Part shown: positions 53,123 to 62,717 of the stretch, piece by piece | Layout: the number at the start of each line of letters is the position of its first letter | Numbering within the stretch: the stretch's first letter is position 1 | Source of the DNA: Zobellia uliginosa | GTDB taxonomy: Bacteria; Bacteroidota; Bacteroidia; Flavobacteriales; Flavobacteriaceae | Length of the DNA stretch: 64,000 nucleotides | Direction: 5' to 3' | NCBI RefSeq assembly: GCF_900156625.1 | Contig: NZ_FTOB01000005.1 | Coordinates: 124,001-188,000, forward strand | Notes under the pieces: generated by a model | What the model saw: only the letters and a program-made list of their open reading frames with translations | Databases searched by the model: none | What the model was told of the DNA's origin: nothing | Made by a program: the position numbers and the translations under genes

Positions 53123-53677
53123 CTATTTTTTTTGAATGACCTCTGCCAATAGTTTTTTTGCGCGCAATAGTTTCACTTTTACGTTGTTTATGGGCTCATT
53201 GAGCTCTTTCGCAATATCGGCATAGCTTAATTCTTTAAAATACCTTAGGTTGATGACCTCTTGATAGTGGGGCTTTAGTTTTTTGATGTGTAGTAGAAGA
53301 CTGGCCAGGTTCTGCTCGCGGATCAATTGGTCTTCCGCAGATGGGGCGTCGTCAAGTACTTTTTTTACTACGTCTTGGTGGCCACCGGTTTCAAGGTTTT
53401 TTTTGCGCTTACGGATGAGGTCTACATGAATGTTCTTGGAAATGGCAATGAGCCATGTCTTGAATTCATAATCGGCATTGTAGGTGCTCAGTTTATCGAA
53501 GGCTTTTGAGAAGGTTTGAACGGTGATGTCTTCGGCGTCGTTCTCGTTCTCGGTGCGCTTCAGTTGAAATCCGTAGACTTCGTTCCAAAAGGTGTCTAAA
53601 AGCGTGCTATAGGCTATTTGGTTACCCGCAAGAGCTTTTTTAATGGTAGTTTGGATATGGTCGCCGGCTCTTGCCAA
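53123..53677 (-). CDS. ECF-type RNA polymerase sigma factor
   Basis: A 184-residue sigma-70 family protein: region 2 with ENENDAEDITVQTFSKAFDKL and FKTWLIAISKNIHVDLIRKRKK, region 4 with NLRYFKELSYADIAKELNEPINNVKVKLLRAKKLL. It has a 25-bp gap after the small Cys-rich protein upstream, probably the same operon. No anti-sigma gene follows. Target promoters are unknown. Confidence 0.9.
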   Translation of the reverse strand: MARAGDHIQTTIKKALAGNQIAYSTLLDTFWNEVYGFQLKRTENENDAEDITVQTFSKAFDKLSTYNADYEFKTWLIAISKNIHVDLIRKRKKNLETGGHQDVVKKVLDDAPSAEDQLIREQNLASLLLHIKKLKPHYQEVINLRYFKELSYADIAKELNEPINNVKVKLLRAKKLLAEVIQKK

Positions 53678-53702
53678 AGGGATATAAGTTTGAGATATAA
53701 GT

Positions 53703-53921
53703 TTATATGGAAGACTGAAGGTTTACGTTGTCGTCTTTTCTACAATCTTGTTCGCTAGGAAGTTTTCCGCACATACCGCAGGCTTCTCCGTCTTTATTCA
53801 AGAAAGGACTCTGGCTGGCACAGGTTCCGGCAAACTTGCCATCTTTTTTAGACCATATTTTGATGGCTATTCCTGCAAATGCCAAAGCTAATAACCCAAT
53901 GGTCAATAATACGAGTTTCAT
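53703..53921 (-). CDS. small membrane-anchored Cys-rich protein
   Basis: A 72-residue protein: one N-terminal helix (LVLLTIGLLALAFAGIAIKI) and an exported, short tail with four cysteines: TCASQSPFLN, then ACGMCGKLPSEQDC. The CxxC could bind metal or form a disulfide. It precedes the ECF sigma gene by 25 bp. I recall similar short proteins in other flavobacteria; a role as a membrane partner of the sigma factor is only a guess. Confidence 0.75.
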   Translation of the reverse strand: MKLVLLTIGLLALAFAGIAIKIWSKKDGKFAGTCASQSPFLNKDGEACGMCGKLPSEQDCRKDDNVNLQSSI

Positions 53922-53950
53922 ATTAAGTTATTTTGGGGCAAAGATATAAA

Positions 53951-53984
53951 ATTAAGCCCCGAAACGGAAGTTTCGGGGCTTAAT
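53951..53984 (-). terminator. terminator of the sigma/anti-sigma operon
   Basis: ATTAAGCCCCGAAAC, loop GGAA, GTTTCGGGGCTTAAT: a perfect 15-bp stem followed on the minus strand by TTTTAT. Confidence 0.9.
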
Positions 53985-54006
53985 GATATCTTAAATGTGA
54001 GACGCT

Positions 54007-54765
54007 TTAATATGCGATGTTGGCAACAATGTTTTCAACCGTTGGGCTTTGGTTGCCTCCCTTGGGCTCTATGGTGATATAGCTAATGGCATCATCAGCA
54101 TAGGGTAGGGCCAATAATTTCTCTTGGCTATTGGCTTCTTTGATAATGCCTAAGTTTACCATTTCCCCGTTTACCTCTGCCCACATCTGGTAACATTGGT
54201 TTTCTGGTAGGTGTGGCAATTTGCTCACGTTTATATAAGAAAGACGTTTTACGGGGTTGATATAGGCCACCGCTTTGAGTTCTTTCGCCTTTTTGTTCCC
54301 TTTGACCGTGTATTTTTTGGTTTCGGGATTCTGAAGTACGATAAACTGGTTTCTTACATCTTCAAGTTGGGCACGCATGGTTTCCTCTAAATCGTCGATT
54401 TTATTGTTGACGATAGTGTTTTCTTCTTGAAGGCTCTGGTTTTGGTCCCAGAAGAAATATGAGGCGCCCACCGATATCAACACGGTGAAACTGGCCGCAA
54501 TGGCCATACGGTAAAAGTTCCTTTTCATTCCCGTTTCCTTGCGGATGCTTTTAAGGATACGGTCTTTCAATTGCTCGGGAGCCTTGACGGCATGCATCTT
54601 GGCATAGGTCTCTAAATTGTCCTGTAGTTCTTCATAGGTCTCCCTTACTTCGGGATACATTGAGATATAGCGTTCTACACGCAATGTTTCCTCTGTAGTG
54701 GTCGTGCCTAAAAGATAGCTCTCGAGTAAATCGGAGTCTAAAAATAGTTTTATCTTTTCTTTCAT
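54007..54765 (-). CDS. anti-sigma factor (RskA-like)
   Basis: A 252-residue protein: N-terminal cytoplasmic helices (LESYLLGTTTTEETLRVERY) that would hold the sigma factor, one membrane helix (FYRMAIAASFTVLISVGASY), a coiled segment, and a C-terminal periplasmic RskA-like beta domain (YINPVKRLSYINVSKLPHLP, then CYQMWAEVNGEMVNLGII). It lies 4 bp after the SigK-like gene and is translationally linked. Regulated proteolysis is the usual release mode. Confidence 0.9.
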   Translation of the reverse strand: MKEKIKLFLDSDLLESYLLGTTTTEETLRVERYISMYPEVRETYEELQDNLETYAKMHAVKAPEQLKDRILKSIRKETGMKRNFYRMAIAASFTVLISVGASYFFWDQNQSLQEENTIVNNKIDDLEETMRAQLEDVRNQFIVLQNPETKKYTVKGNKKAKELKAVAYINPVKRLSYINVSKLPHLPENQCYQMWAEVNGEMVNLGIIKEANSQEKLLALPYADDAISYITIEPKGGNQSPTVENIVANIAY

Positions 54766-54769
54766 GGTT

Positions 54770-55336
54770 TTAAGGTATCAAGTTAATCGATAACACCAAC
54801 AGTAGGGTAGGGCCGTAAATTTTCTTGAGTTCCCTCAGACCGATCTTTAATCTCGATTTTATAGTTCCCAGCGGAATGTCAAGCTCATCACTTGCTTCCT
54901 GTTGTGTCATTCCTTGAAAAAACAAGGCATCTAACACAATTTGGTATTTGGTCTCTATCTTTTCGAGATTCTCACGGACGTCCATAAACTCGGGTCGTGT
55001 ACTGTTGACGCCTAAATTATATACGTCAGAAACATCGATTTGGATTTCTTTGTCGCTTTTTGTATTGACACTTCTTAATTTATCTATTGCCGTATTTCGT
55101 GTAATCCGGAATAACCATGTAAAAAGTTTCGCTTTTGAAGCGTCGTACGAGTCCGATTTTTTCCAGATTTTTACAAAACTTTCCTGTAAGACATCTTGAG
55201 CCAGTTCCTCGTCACGTACTACTTTATTGGCAACTCCCAATAGGGTGTCGCCATAATGTTCGTACAAGAGGGAAATCGCTTTATCGTCTCGTTCTCGCAG
55301 TAGTTCTACAATGTGCTTTTCAAATAAAGTACTCAT
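54770..55336 (-). CDS. ECF sigma factor (SigK-like)
   Basis: A 188-residue sigma-70 family ECF factor: region 2 DEELAQDVLQESFVKIWKK and TWLFRITRNTAIDKLRS, region 4 FFQGMTQQEASDELDIPLGTIKSRLKIGLRELKKI. Its partner anti-sigma gene is directly downstream (4-bp gap). It is the SigK/anti-SigK arrangement known from Bacteroidota. Confidence 0.92.
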   Translation of the reverse strand: MSTLFEKHIVELLRERDDKAISLLYEHYGDTLLGVANKVVRDEELAQDVLQESFVKIWKKSDSYDASKAKLFTWLFRITRNTAIDKLRSVNTKSDKEIQIDVSDVYNLGVNSTRPEFMDVRENLEKIETKYQIVLDALFFQGMTQQEASDELDIPLGTIKSRLKIGLRELKKIYGPTLLLVLSINLIP

Positions 55337-55460
55337 TTTTCTGTATGGGGCGAAAAAAAAATCGACCTTATGGCATCCAATCCGATAGATTGTACCGTAT
55401 ATGGTTTGACGCTAATTTATAAAATAGATTTTTATATCGCCGCGTTAATATTAATAATGT

Positions 55461-55490
55461 AAATGTGCACTTGGTAACTGCACATTTAAT
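55461..55490 (-). other. hairpin 1 in the murB-sigma gap
   Basis: AAATGTGCA, loop CTTGGTAAC, TGCACATTT: a 9-bp perfect stem. A T run (AATTTTT) follows on the plus strand, not the minus strand, although both flanking genes are on the minus strand. Confidence 0.5.
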
Positions 55491-55512
55491 TTTTGGTTAG
55501 TTTGGTTTGGTA

Positions 55513-55541
55513 TAGCCCCCGGAATTCTTTTTCGGGGGTTA
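55513..55541 (-). terminator. hairpin 2 at the murB stop codon
   Basis: TAGCCCCCG, loop GAATTCTTTTT, CGGGGGTTA: the stem overlaps the murB stop codon (55541-55539). The T-rich tract again lies on the plus-strand side, so as a terminator for murB it is atypical. Confidence 0.45.
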
Positions 55542-56555
55542 TTTTATGATATTGACTTCGGGTGAAATCCGTATTCCGAATCTATGGTCTACTTCTTCAA
55601 TAATTTTATATGCCAAGTTTAAAATTTCGTCTCCGCTTGCATTTCCGTAGTTGACAAGAACCAATGCCTGGTTTTTATGGACACCGGCATCACCGAATTT
55701 TTTCCCCTTAAACCCGCATTGCTCAATAAGCCATCCGGCAGGTATTTTATACGCTTCTTCCGAAACCTTGTACGATGGGGCATCGGGGTGCTGCTGTGAA
55801 AATTTCCGATAGGCTTCGGCACCGATTACCGGGTTTTTAAAAAAGCTGCCACTATTGCCCAAAACCTTTGGGTCTGGCAGTTTGCTTTGCCGTATGGCAA
55901 TAACGGCATTTGAAATGTCCTTTATTGTGGGGTCCGTAATCCCCTTTTTTTCAAGTTCGGCCTCGATTGCGCCATAAGATGTGTTCTTTTTATGGTTGCG
56001 CTTTGTGAGCTCTAAGGTAACCGAAACAATAACGTAACGACCTTTGCCTTCATTCTTAAAAAAAGAATCGCGATAACCGAAGCGACACTCTTCTTTAGAA
56101 AAGGTTTTCAACGTCTGTGTCTCAATGTGCATGGCTTCGCACGAAACAAAGGTATCTTTGAGCTCTACACCGTAGGCCCCTATGTTTTGAATGGGGGCCG
56201 TACCTGTATTGCCCGGAATGAGTGACATGTTTTCTAGTCCCCCGTAATTCCGTTCAAGGGTGTACAGCACCATTTGGTGCCAGTTTTCACCGGCCATGAC
56301 CTTTAACCTAACGGTGTCGTCGTTTTCCGAAACAACCTCCTTTCCTTTGAGGTTGATGTGCAATACCAGGGCGTTCAGGTCGTTGGTGATAAGCATGTTG
56401 CTTCCGCCGCTGAGTATGAATTTTTCAGGGTAGCCTTTTAGTTGAAGTGCCGATTTTAAATCGTTTAAACTATTGACTTCAACAAAAAACTTTGCCTTGG
56501 CATCAATGCCAAAGGTGTTATAGGTTTTAAGGGATATATCTTTGTTGACTTCCAT
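55539..56555 (-). CDS. murB: UDP-N-acetylenolpyruvoylglucosamine reductase
   Basis: A 338-residue FAD enzyme of peptidoglycan precursor synthesis. Motifs: KFILSGGSNMLITN (FAD), ENMSLIPGNTGTAPIQNIGAYG, FGYRDSFFKN, and the catalytic Ser in GNSGSFFKNPVI, with the Glu near the end (ISPEVNIIK). Length and the long final domain are type I (E. coli-like). Its ATG shares one base with the stop codon of the aminotransferase gene (TAATG), so translation is coupled. Confidence 0.95.
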   Translation of the reverse strand: MEVNKDISLKTYNTFGIDAKAKFFVEVNSLNDLKSALQLKGYPEKFILSGGSNMLITNDLNALVLHINLKGKEVVSENDDTVRLKVMAGENWHQMVLYTLERNYGGLENMSLIPGNTGTAPIQNIGAYGVELKDTFVSCEAMHIETQTLKTFSKEECRFGYRDSFFKNEGKGRYVIVSVTLELTKRNHKKNTSYGAIEAELEKKGITDPTIKDISNAVIAIRQSKLPDPKVLGNSGSFFKNPVIGAEAYRKFSQQHPDAPSYKVSEEAYKIPAGWLIEQCGFKGKKFGDAGVHKNQALVLVNYGNASGDEILNLAYKIIEEVDHRFGIRISPEVNIIK

Positions 56556-57745
56556 TAACCTATATAACTGGCTAGTCCTTCCTTTAGTATATGAACAGCT
56601 TTCTTTAAGTTTTCTTTGTCGAGAACGTAGGCAATTCTTATCTGGTTCTTTCCGTGGTCTTCAGAGGCATAGAAGCCTGCGGCCGGGGCTACCATTACGG
56701 TTTCGTTGTCTAGTCGGAATTCCTCTAACAGCCATTGGGCAAAAGCATCGGAGTCGTCAATGGGCAATTCAACGATACAATAAAATGCCCCCTGGGGTAC
56801 CCCTATTTTTACACCTTCTATTTTTTTTAATTCTTGGATCAGAAGGTCGCGCCGTCCGACGTATTCTTCCTTGACTTGGTCGAAGTAACTCTGTGGCGTT
56901 TCCAAGGCTGCCTCACTGGCAATTTGGGCGTAGGTCGGTGGCGATAGCCGGGCCTGGGCAAATTTCAGGGCGGTTTTAGTTATGGTTTCGTTTTTTGATA
57001 CCAGACAACCGATACGGGCACCGCACATGCTATATCTTTTACTGACCGAGTCAACGACAATGGCGTGGTTTTCGAGGCCTTCTTCCTGTAAAATGGAATA
57101 GTGTTCCTTGCCATCATAGGTAAACTCCCGATAGACTTCATCGGCAATGAGGAAAAGGTCGTATTTTTTGACGATTTGCGCCAATTTCTTAATTTCTTCC
57201 CTAGTATACAGGTAACCCGTAGGGTTGCCCGGATTGCATATAAGGATGGCTTTTGTGCGTGGGGTAATCAGTTTTTCGAACTCTTCGATAGGGGGAAGGG
57301 CAAAATTGGAGTCAATATGAGATATGACAGGAACTACCTTGACCCCAACGGCCGTTGCAAAGCCATTGTAATTGGCGTAAAATGGTTCGGGAATGATAAT
57401 TTCATCATCGTTGTCGGCAACGGTACTCATGGTAAAGGCCAAGGCCTCTGAGCCGCCCGTGGTGACTATGATGTCTTTTGCACTGACGTGGATGTCGTTT
57501 TTGGCGTAGTAGGCCGCAAGTTTTTCACGATAGGTTTCCGAGCCTTCGGTACGGCTGTAGGCCAGTACTTCCAAAGTGTTGTTCTTTACTGCATCAAGGG
57601 CTACCTGTGGTGTTTTGATATCAGGTTGGCCGATGTTCAAGTGAATAACGTTGACCCCTTTTTTCTTGGCTTCTTCTGCATAGGGGACCAATTTTCTGAT
57701 AGGGGACTCGGGCATCAATTGCCCTTTATGTGATATTGAAGGCAT
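56555..57745 (-). CDS. PLP-dependent aminotransferase, class I/II
   Basis: A 396-residue fold-type I aminotransferase: IHLNIGQPDIKTP, CNPGNPTGYLYTREE, the SDEVYRE-type segment (FLIADEVYREF) and a Schiff-base Lys in VDSVSKRYSMCGARIG, with the C-terminal QIRIAYV Arg. It may act on aspartate or aromatic/branched amino acids; specificity is unknown. The ATG at 57745 is preferred over an upstream ATG with an unlike N-terminus. It is the first gene of a pair with murB. Confidence 0.88.
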   Translation of the reverse strand: MPSISHKGQLMPESPIRKLVPYAEEAKKKGVNVIHLNIGQPDIKTPQVALDAVKNNTLEVLAYSRTEGSETYREKLAAYYAKNDIHVSAKDIIVTTGGSEALAFTMSTVADNDDEIIIPEPFYANYNGFATAVGVKVVPVISHIDSNFALPPIEEFEKLITPRTKAILICNPGNPTGYLYTREEIKKLAQIVKKYDLFLIADEVYREFTYDGKEHYSILQEEGLENHAIVVDSVSKRYSMCGARIGCLVSKNETITKTALKFAQARLSPPTYAQIASEAALETPQSYFDQVKEEYVGRRDLLIQELKKIEGVKIGVPQGAFYCIVELPIDDSDAFAQWLLEEFRLDNETVMVAPAAGFYASEDHGKNQIRIAYVLDKENLKKAVHILKEGLASYIG

Positions 57746-57877
57746 GTTAATTACAATTTTGGCACAAAAATGAGGAAACCAAACGACAAAACCATGATTC
57801 ATAGCGAATTCGTTTGTTTGTCTTTTGTTAAAAAAGAGGGGGTGTATCTGAAAAAATCGTAAATTAAAGAGGTAAAT

Positions 57878-59219
57878 ATGAAAAAAGTTGAATGGCGCCC
57901 GAACTCATATCGTCCTCTTTTTGTTGCTGTTGTCCTCATTGGTGATGAGGGCACAGGGCTTTAGTTTACCCGAGGGAAAAAAGTTTGAAAAGCTAAAATT
58001 TCAATTGATCAACAATCTGATCATAGTGCCCATCGAGGTGAACGGTACCGAACTCTCGTTTTTACTGGATTCCGGCGTGGGAACACCTATATTGTTCAAT
58101 ATCTCGGAGCGTGATTCGGTGCAGATCAACAATGTTTCCGAAATTACCATAAAGGGGTTTGGCGATGATGTGCCCATAAAGGCCTTGGTCTCCCGGGAAA
58201 ACGCTTTTCGTATAAAGTCTATTGTAAACCCCCGGCAAAGATTGTTCGTGGTCATGGACAAGAGCGTCAATTTTTCTACCTCCTTGGGTATTCCCGTACA
58301 CGGCATAATCGGTTATGACCTGTTTCGTGATTTTGTGGTAGATATCAACTATACGAAGCAGGTCATTCGTTTATATGATCCAGGGAAATATGTATACCGT
58401 AAAGGTAGAAAGTACGAGGCCTTGCCTTTGTACCTTACCGGAAAAAAAGCCTATGTCAATAGCGGTCTGTCGTTGAAGAACGGAGAGGAGTTTCCTGTCC
58501 GGTTGCTGCTCGACACCGGTAGTAGTGATGCCCTTTGGTTGTTCGAGAACGATACCATTAATGTACCTGATAAGTATTATGACGATTTCTTGGGAAGGGG
58601 GCTTAACGGTAATATTTACGGGAAACGTACCAAGGTCGATGCTTTGACCATTGGTCGTTTTACCTTAAGTGATGCCAAGGCGGCTTTTCCCGATAAGGAA
58701 TCCTTCCGTGAATTGAAAAACCTGACCGACCGCAACGGAAGCATCGGTGGGGCCGTACTCAAACGCTTTAACGTAATCTTCGATTATAGTAAAAACCGTA
58801 TTACACTTAGAAAAAATTCCAATTTCGGTAAGCCCTTTCGGTATAACCTAAGTGGTCTTGACCTGCAGCACGATGGTATTCGATACATAGCCGAGAGTAT
58901 TTCCGATTCCCGGGGGGTGGTGCATGATGCTAAAAAGGAATTTGGGAACGTGCAGATACTGTTTGAGGAGCAGACCCGATTGAGCGTTGTACCTGAAATT
59001 GTCGTATCTGCTATCAGGGCGGGTAGTCCTGCCCATGAAGCGGGATTGAAGGAGGGGGATGTAATTTTGGCGGTAAACGGAAAAAAGGTCCACCGTTATA
59101 AACTACAGGATATTTTGGAAATGATCAATGAACGCGAAGGGAAGCGTGTAAAACTGCTTATAGAACGTTACAATTCCGATTTGCTCTTTTCCTTTGTGCT
59201 GAAAAATATGCTTAAATAG
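57878..59219 (+). CDS. exported aspartyl protease with PDZ domain; start possibly frameshifted
   Basis: The main frame runs from a TTG at 57888 (443 residues): signal peptide, then two retropepsin-type active-site motifs, LDSGVG (Asp61) and LDTGSS (about 208), followed by a C-terminal PDZ domain (SAIRAGSPAHEAGLKEGDVILAVNGKKV, split here across the strand order). Two D[ST]G motifs in one chain suggest a pepsin-like single-chain enzyme. An ATG at 57878 lies out of frame; shortening the A6 run (57881-57886) by one base would join it, giving MKKLNGARTHIVLF, a standard signal peptide. The gene is either TTG-initiated or has a homopolymer change. I place the feature start at the ATG to show this. 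Confidence 0.75.
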
Positions 59220-59249
59220 AAAACCCTGCCTTTTAGGGCAGGGTTTTTA
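59220..59249 (+). terminator. terminator between the protease and DUF1573 genes
   Basis: AAACCCTGCC, loop TTTTAG, GGCAGGGTTTTT: a 10-bp stem in a convergent gap, with a T run on the plus strand. Confidence 0.85.
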
Positions 59250-59269
59250 GCAATATTTATATTCAAGGT

Positions 59270-59656
59270 TTATTTACCTTCCGAGGCTTTAACTTCACCT
59301 TTTATCTTAAGAACCTTTGTAGGTGTATCGGCATTCGATATTACGGTAATGGCCTTTCTGATCGGGCCGACACGATTGGTGTCATATTTTACCTGGATCT
59401 CACCGGTCTTACCTGGTAAAATCGGGTCTTCCGGTTTCTTTGGGATAGTACACCCGCAACTAGAGCTAACTTTGCTTATGATAAGCGGTGCCTCGCCCGT
59501 GTTCGTAAATTCAAATACGCGAACGCCATCGGCGCCTTTTTGTATTTCACCGTAATCTACGGTCTCTGATTTGAATTCGATTTTTGCTGATTTGTCTTGT
59601 GCGGTAAGGGTAAAACCCATTAGCCCAACAAATAATACAAGTACTAGTTTTTTCAT
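59270..59656 (-). CDS. DUF1573-domain exported protein
   Basis: A 128-residue protein: signal peptide MKKLVLVLFVGLMGFTLTAQ and one DUF1573 immunoglobulin-like domain: VDYGEIQKGADGVRVFEFTN, APLIISKVSSSCGCTIPKKP, ILPGKTGEIQVKYDTNRVGP. The CGC motif is characteristic. Its role is unknown; it is common and repeated in Bacteroidota. I take the ATG at 59656; an upstream in-frame ATG at 59680 lies inside the promoter. Confidence 0.9.
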   Translation of the reverse strand: MKKLVLVLFVGLMGFTLTAQDKSAKIEFKSETVDYGEIQKGADGVRVFEFTNTGEAPLIISKVSSSCGCTIPKKPEDPILPGKTGEIQVKYDTNRVGPIRKAITVISNADTPTKVLKIKGEVKASEGK

Positions 59657-59677
59657 TTTGTTAAATTTAGGGAATCT

Positions 59678-59710
59678 CAAAAATAAATCTTTTCAGATGA
59701 ACCTCCAAAA
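59678..59710 (-). promoter_or_regulatory. promoter of the DUF1573 gene
   Basis: On the minus strand TTTTGG (59710-59705) precedes TATTTTTG (59685-59678) with a spacer of about 20 bases, an excellent Bacteroidota promoter, 21 bp before the ATG. Confidence 0.65.
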
Positions 59711-59714
59711 TTCT

Positions 59715-59744
59715 TTTGTTATCTCTTAACGTTACTTATTTTTG
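59715..59744 (+). promoter_or_regulatory. promoter of valS
   Basis: TTTG (59715-59718), 18 bases, TATTTTTG (59737-59744). It is back to back with the DUF1573 promoter (nearest elements 5 bp apart). It leaves a leader of about 105 nt before the valS ATG, with a possible CGGTC/GACCG hairpin (59804-59824). Confidence 0.6.
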
Positions 59745-59855
59745 TTTCGTATTTAAAACGCGGCAAAATTGCCATAATTTATTAACAATGTAACTTCATG
59801 TTTCGGTCTTTATTGTGATGACCGACATACTCTAGTCAAAAACCGTTCCAAAAAT

Positions 59856-62486
59856 ATGGATATCCCTTCTAAATATGACCCCCAAAAAGCTGAAAACCAT
59901 TGGTATGATTACTGGATGCAGCATGATTTCTTTTCTTCGACTCCAGATGAAAGGGAGCCTTATACCATTGTAATTCCTCCGCCAAATGTAACCGGAGTAC
60001 TTCATATGGGGCACATGTTGAACAATACTATTCAAGATGTATTGGTCAGAAGGGCCCGTTTAATGGGGAAGAACGCATGTTGGGTGCCGGGAATGGACCA
60101 CGCCTCCATTGCTACAGAGGCTAAAGTTGTTGCGAAATTGAAGTCTCAAGGCATCGATAAGGCCGATTTAAGTCGCGAAGAATTCCTAAAGCATGCTTGG
60201 GATTGGACGGACGAATACGGCGGGGTTATTTTAGACCAGCTAAAAAAATTAGGGGCATCCTGCGATTGGAAGCGTACCAAGTTTACCATGGATGACGATA
60301 TGTATAAATCGGTCATCAAGGTTTTTGTCGATTTGTTCAACAAAGGATTGATATATAGGGGCTACCGTATGGTAAACTGGGATCCCGAGGCCCAGACTAC
60401 ACTTTCCGATGAAGAGGTAATCTATGAAGAAAAGCAAGGTCTTCTTTACTACCTTTCATATCCCATAGAAGGTTCCGACGAGCGGGTAACCATTGCTACT
60501 ACGCGACCTGAGACCATTTTGGGCGATACGGCCATTTGTATCAATCCTAACGATGAGCGCTACCGACATTTAAAAGGGAAGAAAGCCATAGTGCCGATCT
60601 CGGGCAGGATTATCCCTATCATAGAAGACGAATACGTAGATATCGAGTTCGGTACCGGTTGCTTGAAGATTACTCCGGCACACGATGTGAACGATAAGGC
60701 CTTGGGTGAAAAACACGAGCTTGAAACCATCGATATCTTCAATGCCGATGCTACGTTGAATTCTTTCGGACTTCATTATGAAGGAAAGGATCGTTTTGTG
60801 GTGCGCAAGGAAATAACCAAAGAGCTCGAAGAAAAGGGCTTTTTGGTCAAAAAGGAAAATTACGTCAATAAAGTAGGGACGTCGGAACGTACCAAGGCGG
60901 TTATAGAGCCAAGGTTGAGCGATCAGTGGTTCTTGAAAATGGAAGATTTGGTCAAGCCAGCGATCAAGGCGGTACTTGAAACCGAGGAGGTAAAATTCTT
61001 CCCTAAAAAATTCGAGAATACCTATCGCCACTGGATGGAAAACATCCGCGATTGGAATATTTCACGCCAATTGTGGTGGGGGCAACAGATACCCGCCTAT
61101 TATTTCGGTGATGGCCAAGAAGATTTTGTCGTGGCCGAAACGGTTGAAGATGCCTTGAAATTAGCCAAGGAAAAGTCAGGTAATGCCAATTTGACAGTAG
61201 ACGACCTTAAACAAGACGAAGATGCCCTAGATACTTGGTTTTCATCTTGGTTGTGGCCTATTAGTGTCTTTAACGGTATTTTGGAGCCCGAAAACGAGGA
61301 GGTGAACTACTACTATCCTACCAACGACCTGGTCACGGGGCCGGATATTATTTTCTTTTGGGTAGCCCGAATGATTATTTCGGGCTATGAATACCGTGAT
61401 GAACGTCCTTTTCAAAATGTGTATTTCACAGGCTTGGTACGTGATAAACAACGTAGAAAAATGTCTAAGTCGCTAGGGAATTCGCCCGATGCACTTAAAT
61501 TGATAGAAGATTATGGGGCAGATGGTGTTCGTGTCGGACTTTTATTGAGCTCTGCCGCGGGGAACGATTTGATGTTCGATGAAGATCTATGCCAACAAGG
61601 AAAGAACTTTGCCAATAAAATATGGAACGGTTTCCGATTGTTGAAAGGTTGGGAAATAGCCGATCTGCCACAACCCGAGGCATCAAGATTGGGTATTGAA
61701 TGGTATAGGGCCAAATTCAACAAAACCTTACTTGAGATTGAGGACCATTTTAGCAAGTACCGTATCTCAGATGCCCTAATGGCAATTTACAAGTTGGTGT
61801 GGGACGATTATAGTTCATGGTTGTTGGAAATTATAAAACCCGATTACCAGAAGCCTATCGATAAAACCACCTATGAGGCGGTCATCGATTTGTTTGAACA
61901 GAACCTTAAATTGTTGCATCCGTTCATGCCTTTCTTGACCGAAGAGGTTTGGCAGCACATTACGGAGCGTAAGCCTCAAGAGGCTTTAGTGGTGGCGCCA
62001 TGGCCGAAGGTAGAGAAAGTAGACGAAGCTCTTATTGAAAGCTTTGAAACTGCGGCGGAAGTGGTCTCTGGGGTTCGAAATATCCGTAAGGAAAAGAACA
62101 TTCCTATGAAGGAGAGCTTGGAGCTTTTGGTGCTCAACGAGGGCGGTTTGGCCAAAACATGGGATGTGGTCATAGGGAAATTGACCAATGTATCGGAAGT
62201 CTCCTATGTCGATGCTACCGTAGATGGTGCATTGTCATTCCGTGTAAAGAACAATGAGTACTTTGTGCCGATGAGCGGCGCTATCGATGTTGAGGCCGAA
62301 ATCAAAAAGATCGAAGAAGAGTTGAAATACACCAAGGGCTTCTTGCTGTCGGTTCAAAAGAAACTTTCTAATGAGCGTTTTGTAAACAATGCACCAGAGA
62401 AAGTCATTGCTATAGAACGCCAAAAACAGGCCGATGCCGAGGCTAAGATAGAGACCTTGGAAAAAAGTCTGGCCAGTTTAGGCTAG
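59856..62486 (+). CDS. valS: valyl-tRNA synthetase
   Basis: An 876-residue class I synthetase charging tRNA-Val. The HIGH motif appears as HMGHMLNN (about 51-58), KMSKS as [10 protein letters not shown], and the editing domain contains [13 protein letters not shown]. The C-terminal coiled coil ([19 protein letters not shown]) is normal. The ATG at 59856 gives the family start [14 protein letters not shown] long leader may regulate it. It ends at a strong terminator. Confidence 0.97.
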   Translation: MDIPSKYDPQKAENHWYDYWMQHDFFSSTPDEREPYTIVIPPPNVTGVLHMGHMLNNTIQDVLVRRARLMGKNACWVPGMDHASIATEAKVVAKLKSQGIDKADLSREEFLKHAWDWTDEYGGVILDQLKKLGASCDWKRTKFTMDDDMYKSVIKVFVDLFNKGLIYRGYRMVNWDPEAQTTLSDEEVIYEEKQGLLYYLSYPIEGSDERVTIATTRPETILGDTAICINPNDERYRHLKGKKAIVPISGRIIPIIEDEYVDIEFGTGCLKITPAHDVNDKALGEKHELETIDIFNADATLNSFGLHYEGKDRFVVRKEITKELEEKGFLVKKENYVNKVGTSERTKAVIEPRLSDQWFLKMEDLVKPAIKAVLETEEVKFFPKKFENTYRHWMENIRDWNISRQLWWGQQIPAYYFGDGQEDFVVAETVEDALKLAKEKSGNANLTVDDLKQDEDALDTWFSSWLWPISVFNGILEPENEEVNYYYPTNDLVTGPDIIFFWVARMIISGYEYRDERPFQNVYFTGLVRDKQRRKMSKSLGNSPDALKLIEDYGADGVRVGLLLSSAAGNDLMFDEDLCQQGKNFANKIWNGFRLLKGWEIADLPQPEASRLGIEWYRAKFNKTLLEIEDHFSKYRISDALMAIYKLVWDDYSSWLLEIIKPDYQKPIDKTTYEAVIDLFEQNLKLLHPFMPFLTEEVWQHITERKPQEALVVAPWPKVEKVDEALIESFETAAEVVSGVRNIRKEKNIPMKESLELLVLNEGGLAKTWDVVIGKLTNVSEVSYVDATVDGALSFRVKNNEYFVPMSGAIDVEAEIKKIEEELKYTKGFLLSVQKKLSNERFVNNAPEKVIAIERQKQADAEAKIETLEKSLASLG

Positions 62487-62506
62487 TCCTTTTTTTAATA
62501 TAAGTG

Positions 62507-62551
62507 CGGTCGGATATCCTTATTTGAAGGATGTCCGACCGTTTTGTTTTT
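62507..62551 (+). terminator. terminator of valS
   Basis: CGGTCGGATATCCTT, loop ATTTG, AAGGATGTCCGACCG, then TTTTGTTTTT: a 15-bp stem with one G-U pair. Confidence 0.9.
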
Positions 62552-62700
62552 GGGTTGTTCAGGGTGTTGTAATAACCATTAGTTATCCAATACGTAGGGT
62601 GGTTTTTGGTTTCTTTTGGGGCATTGTGCCTGTAATCAGTGAATTACGGATTTTGTTTTATTGTGGATAAAAAACAAGAAATGAACTTAGATTCACTTTA

Positions 62701-62717
62701 ATTACTATATTAGTAAT
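62701..62717. promoter_or_regulatory. operator-like palindrome abutting the TetR start
   Basis: ATTACTA-TAT-TAGTAAT: perfect 7-bp arms directly before the GTG start (62718). It also contains TATATTAG, a weak -7 box. Autoregulation by the TetR protein is the obvious idea. Confidence 0.45.

Noticed and set aside
62662-62670. A perfect DnaA box (TGTGGATAA) upstream of the TetR gene
   Set aside because: It is single, with no cluster and no dnaA, dnaN or GC-skew evidence. Not an origin.
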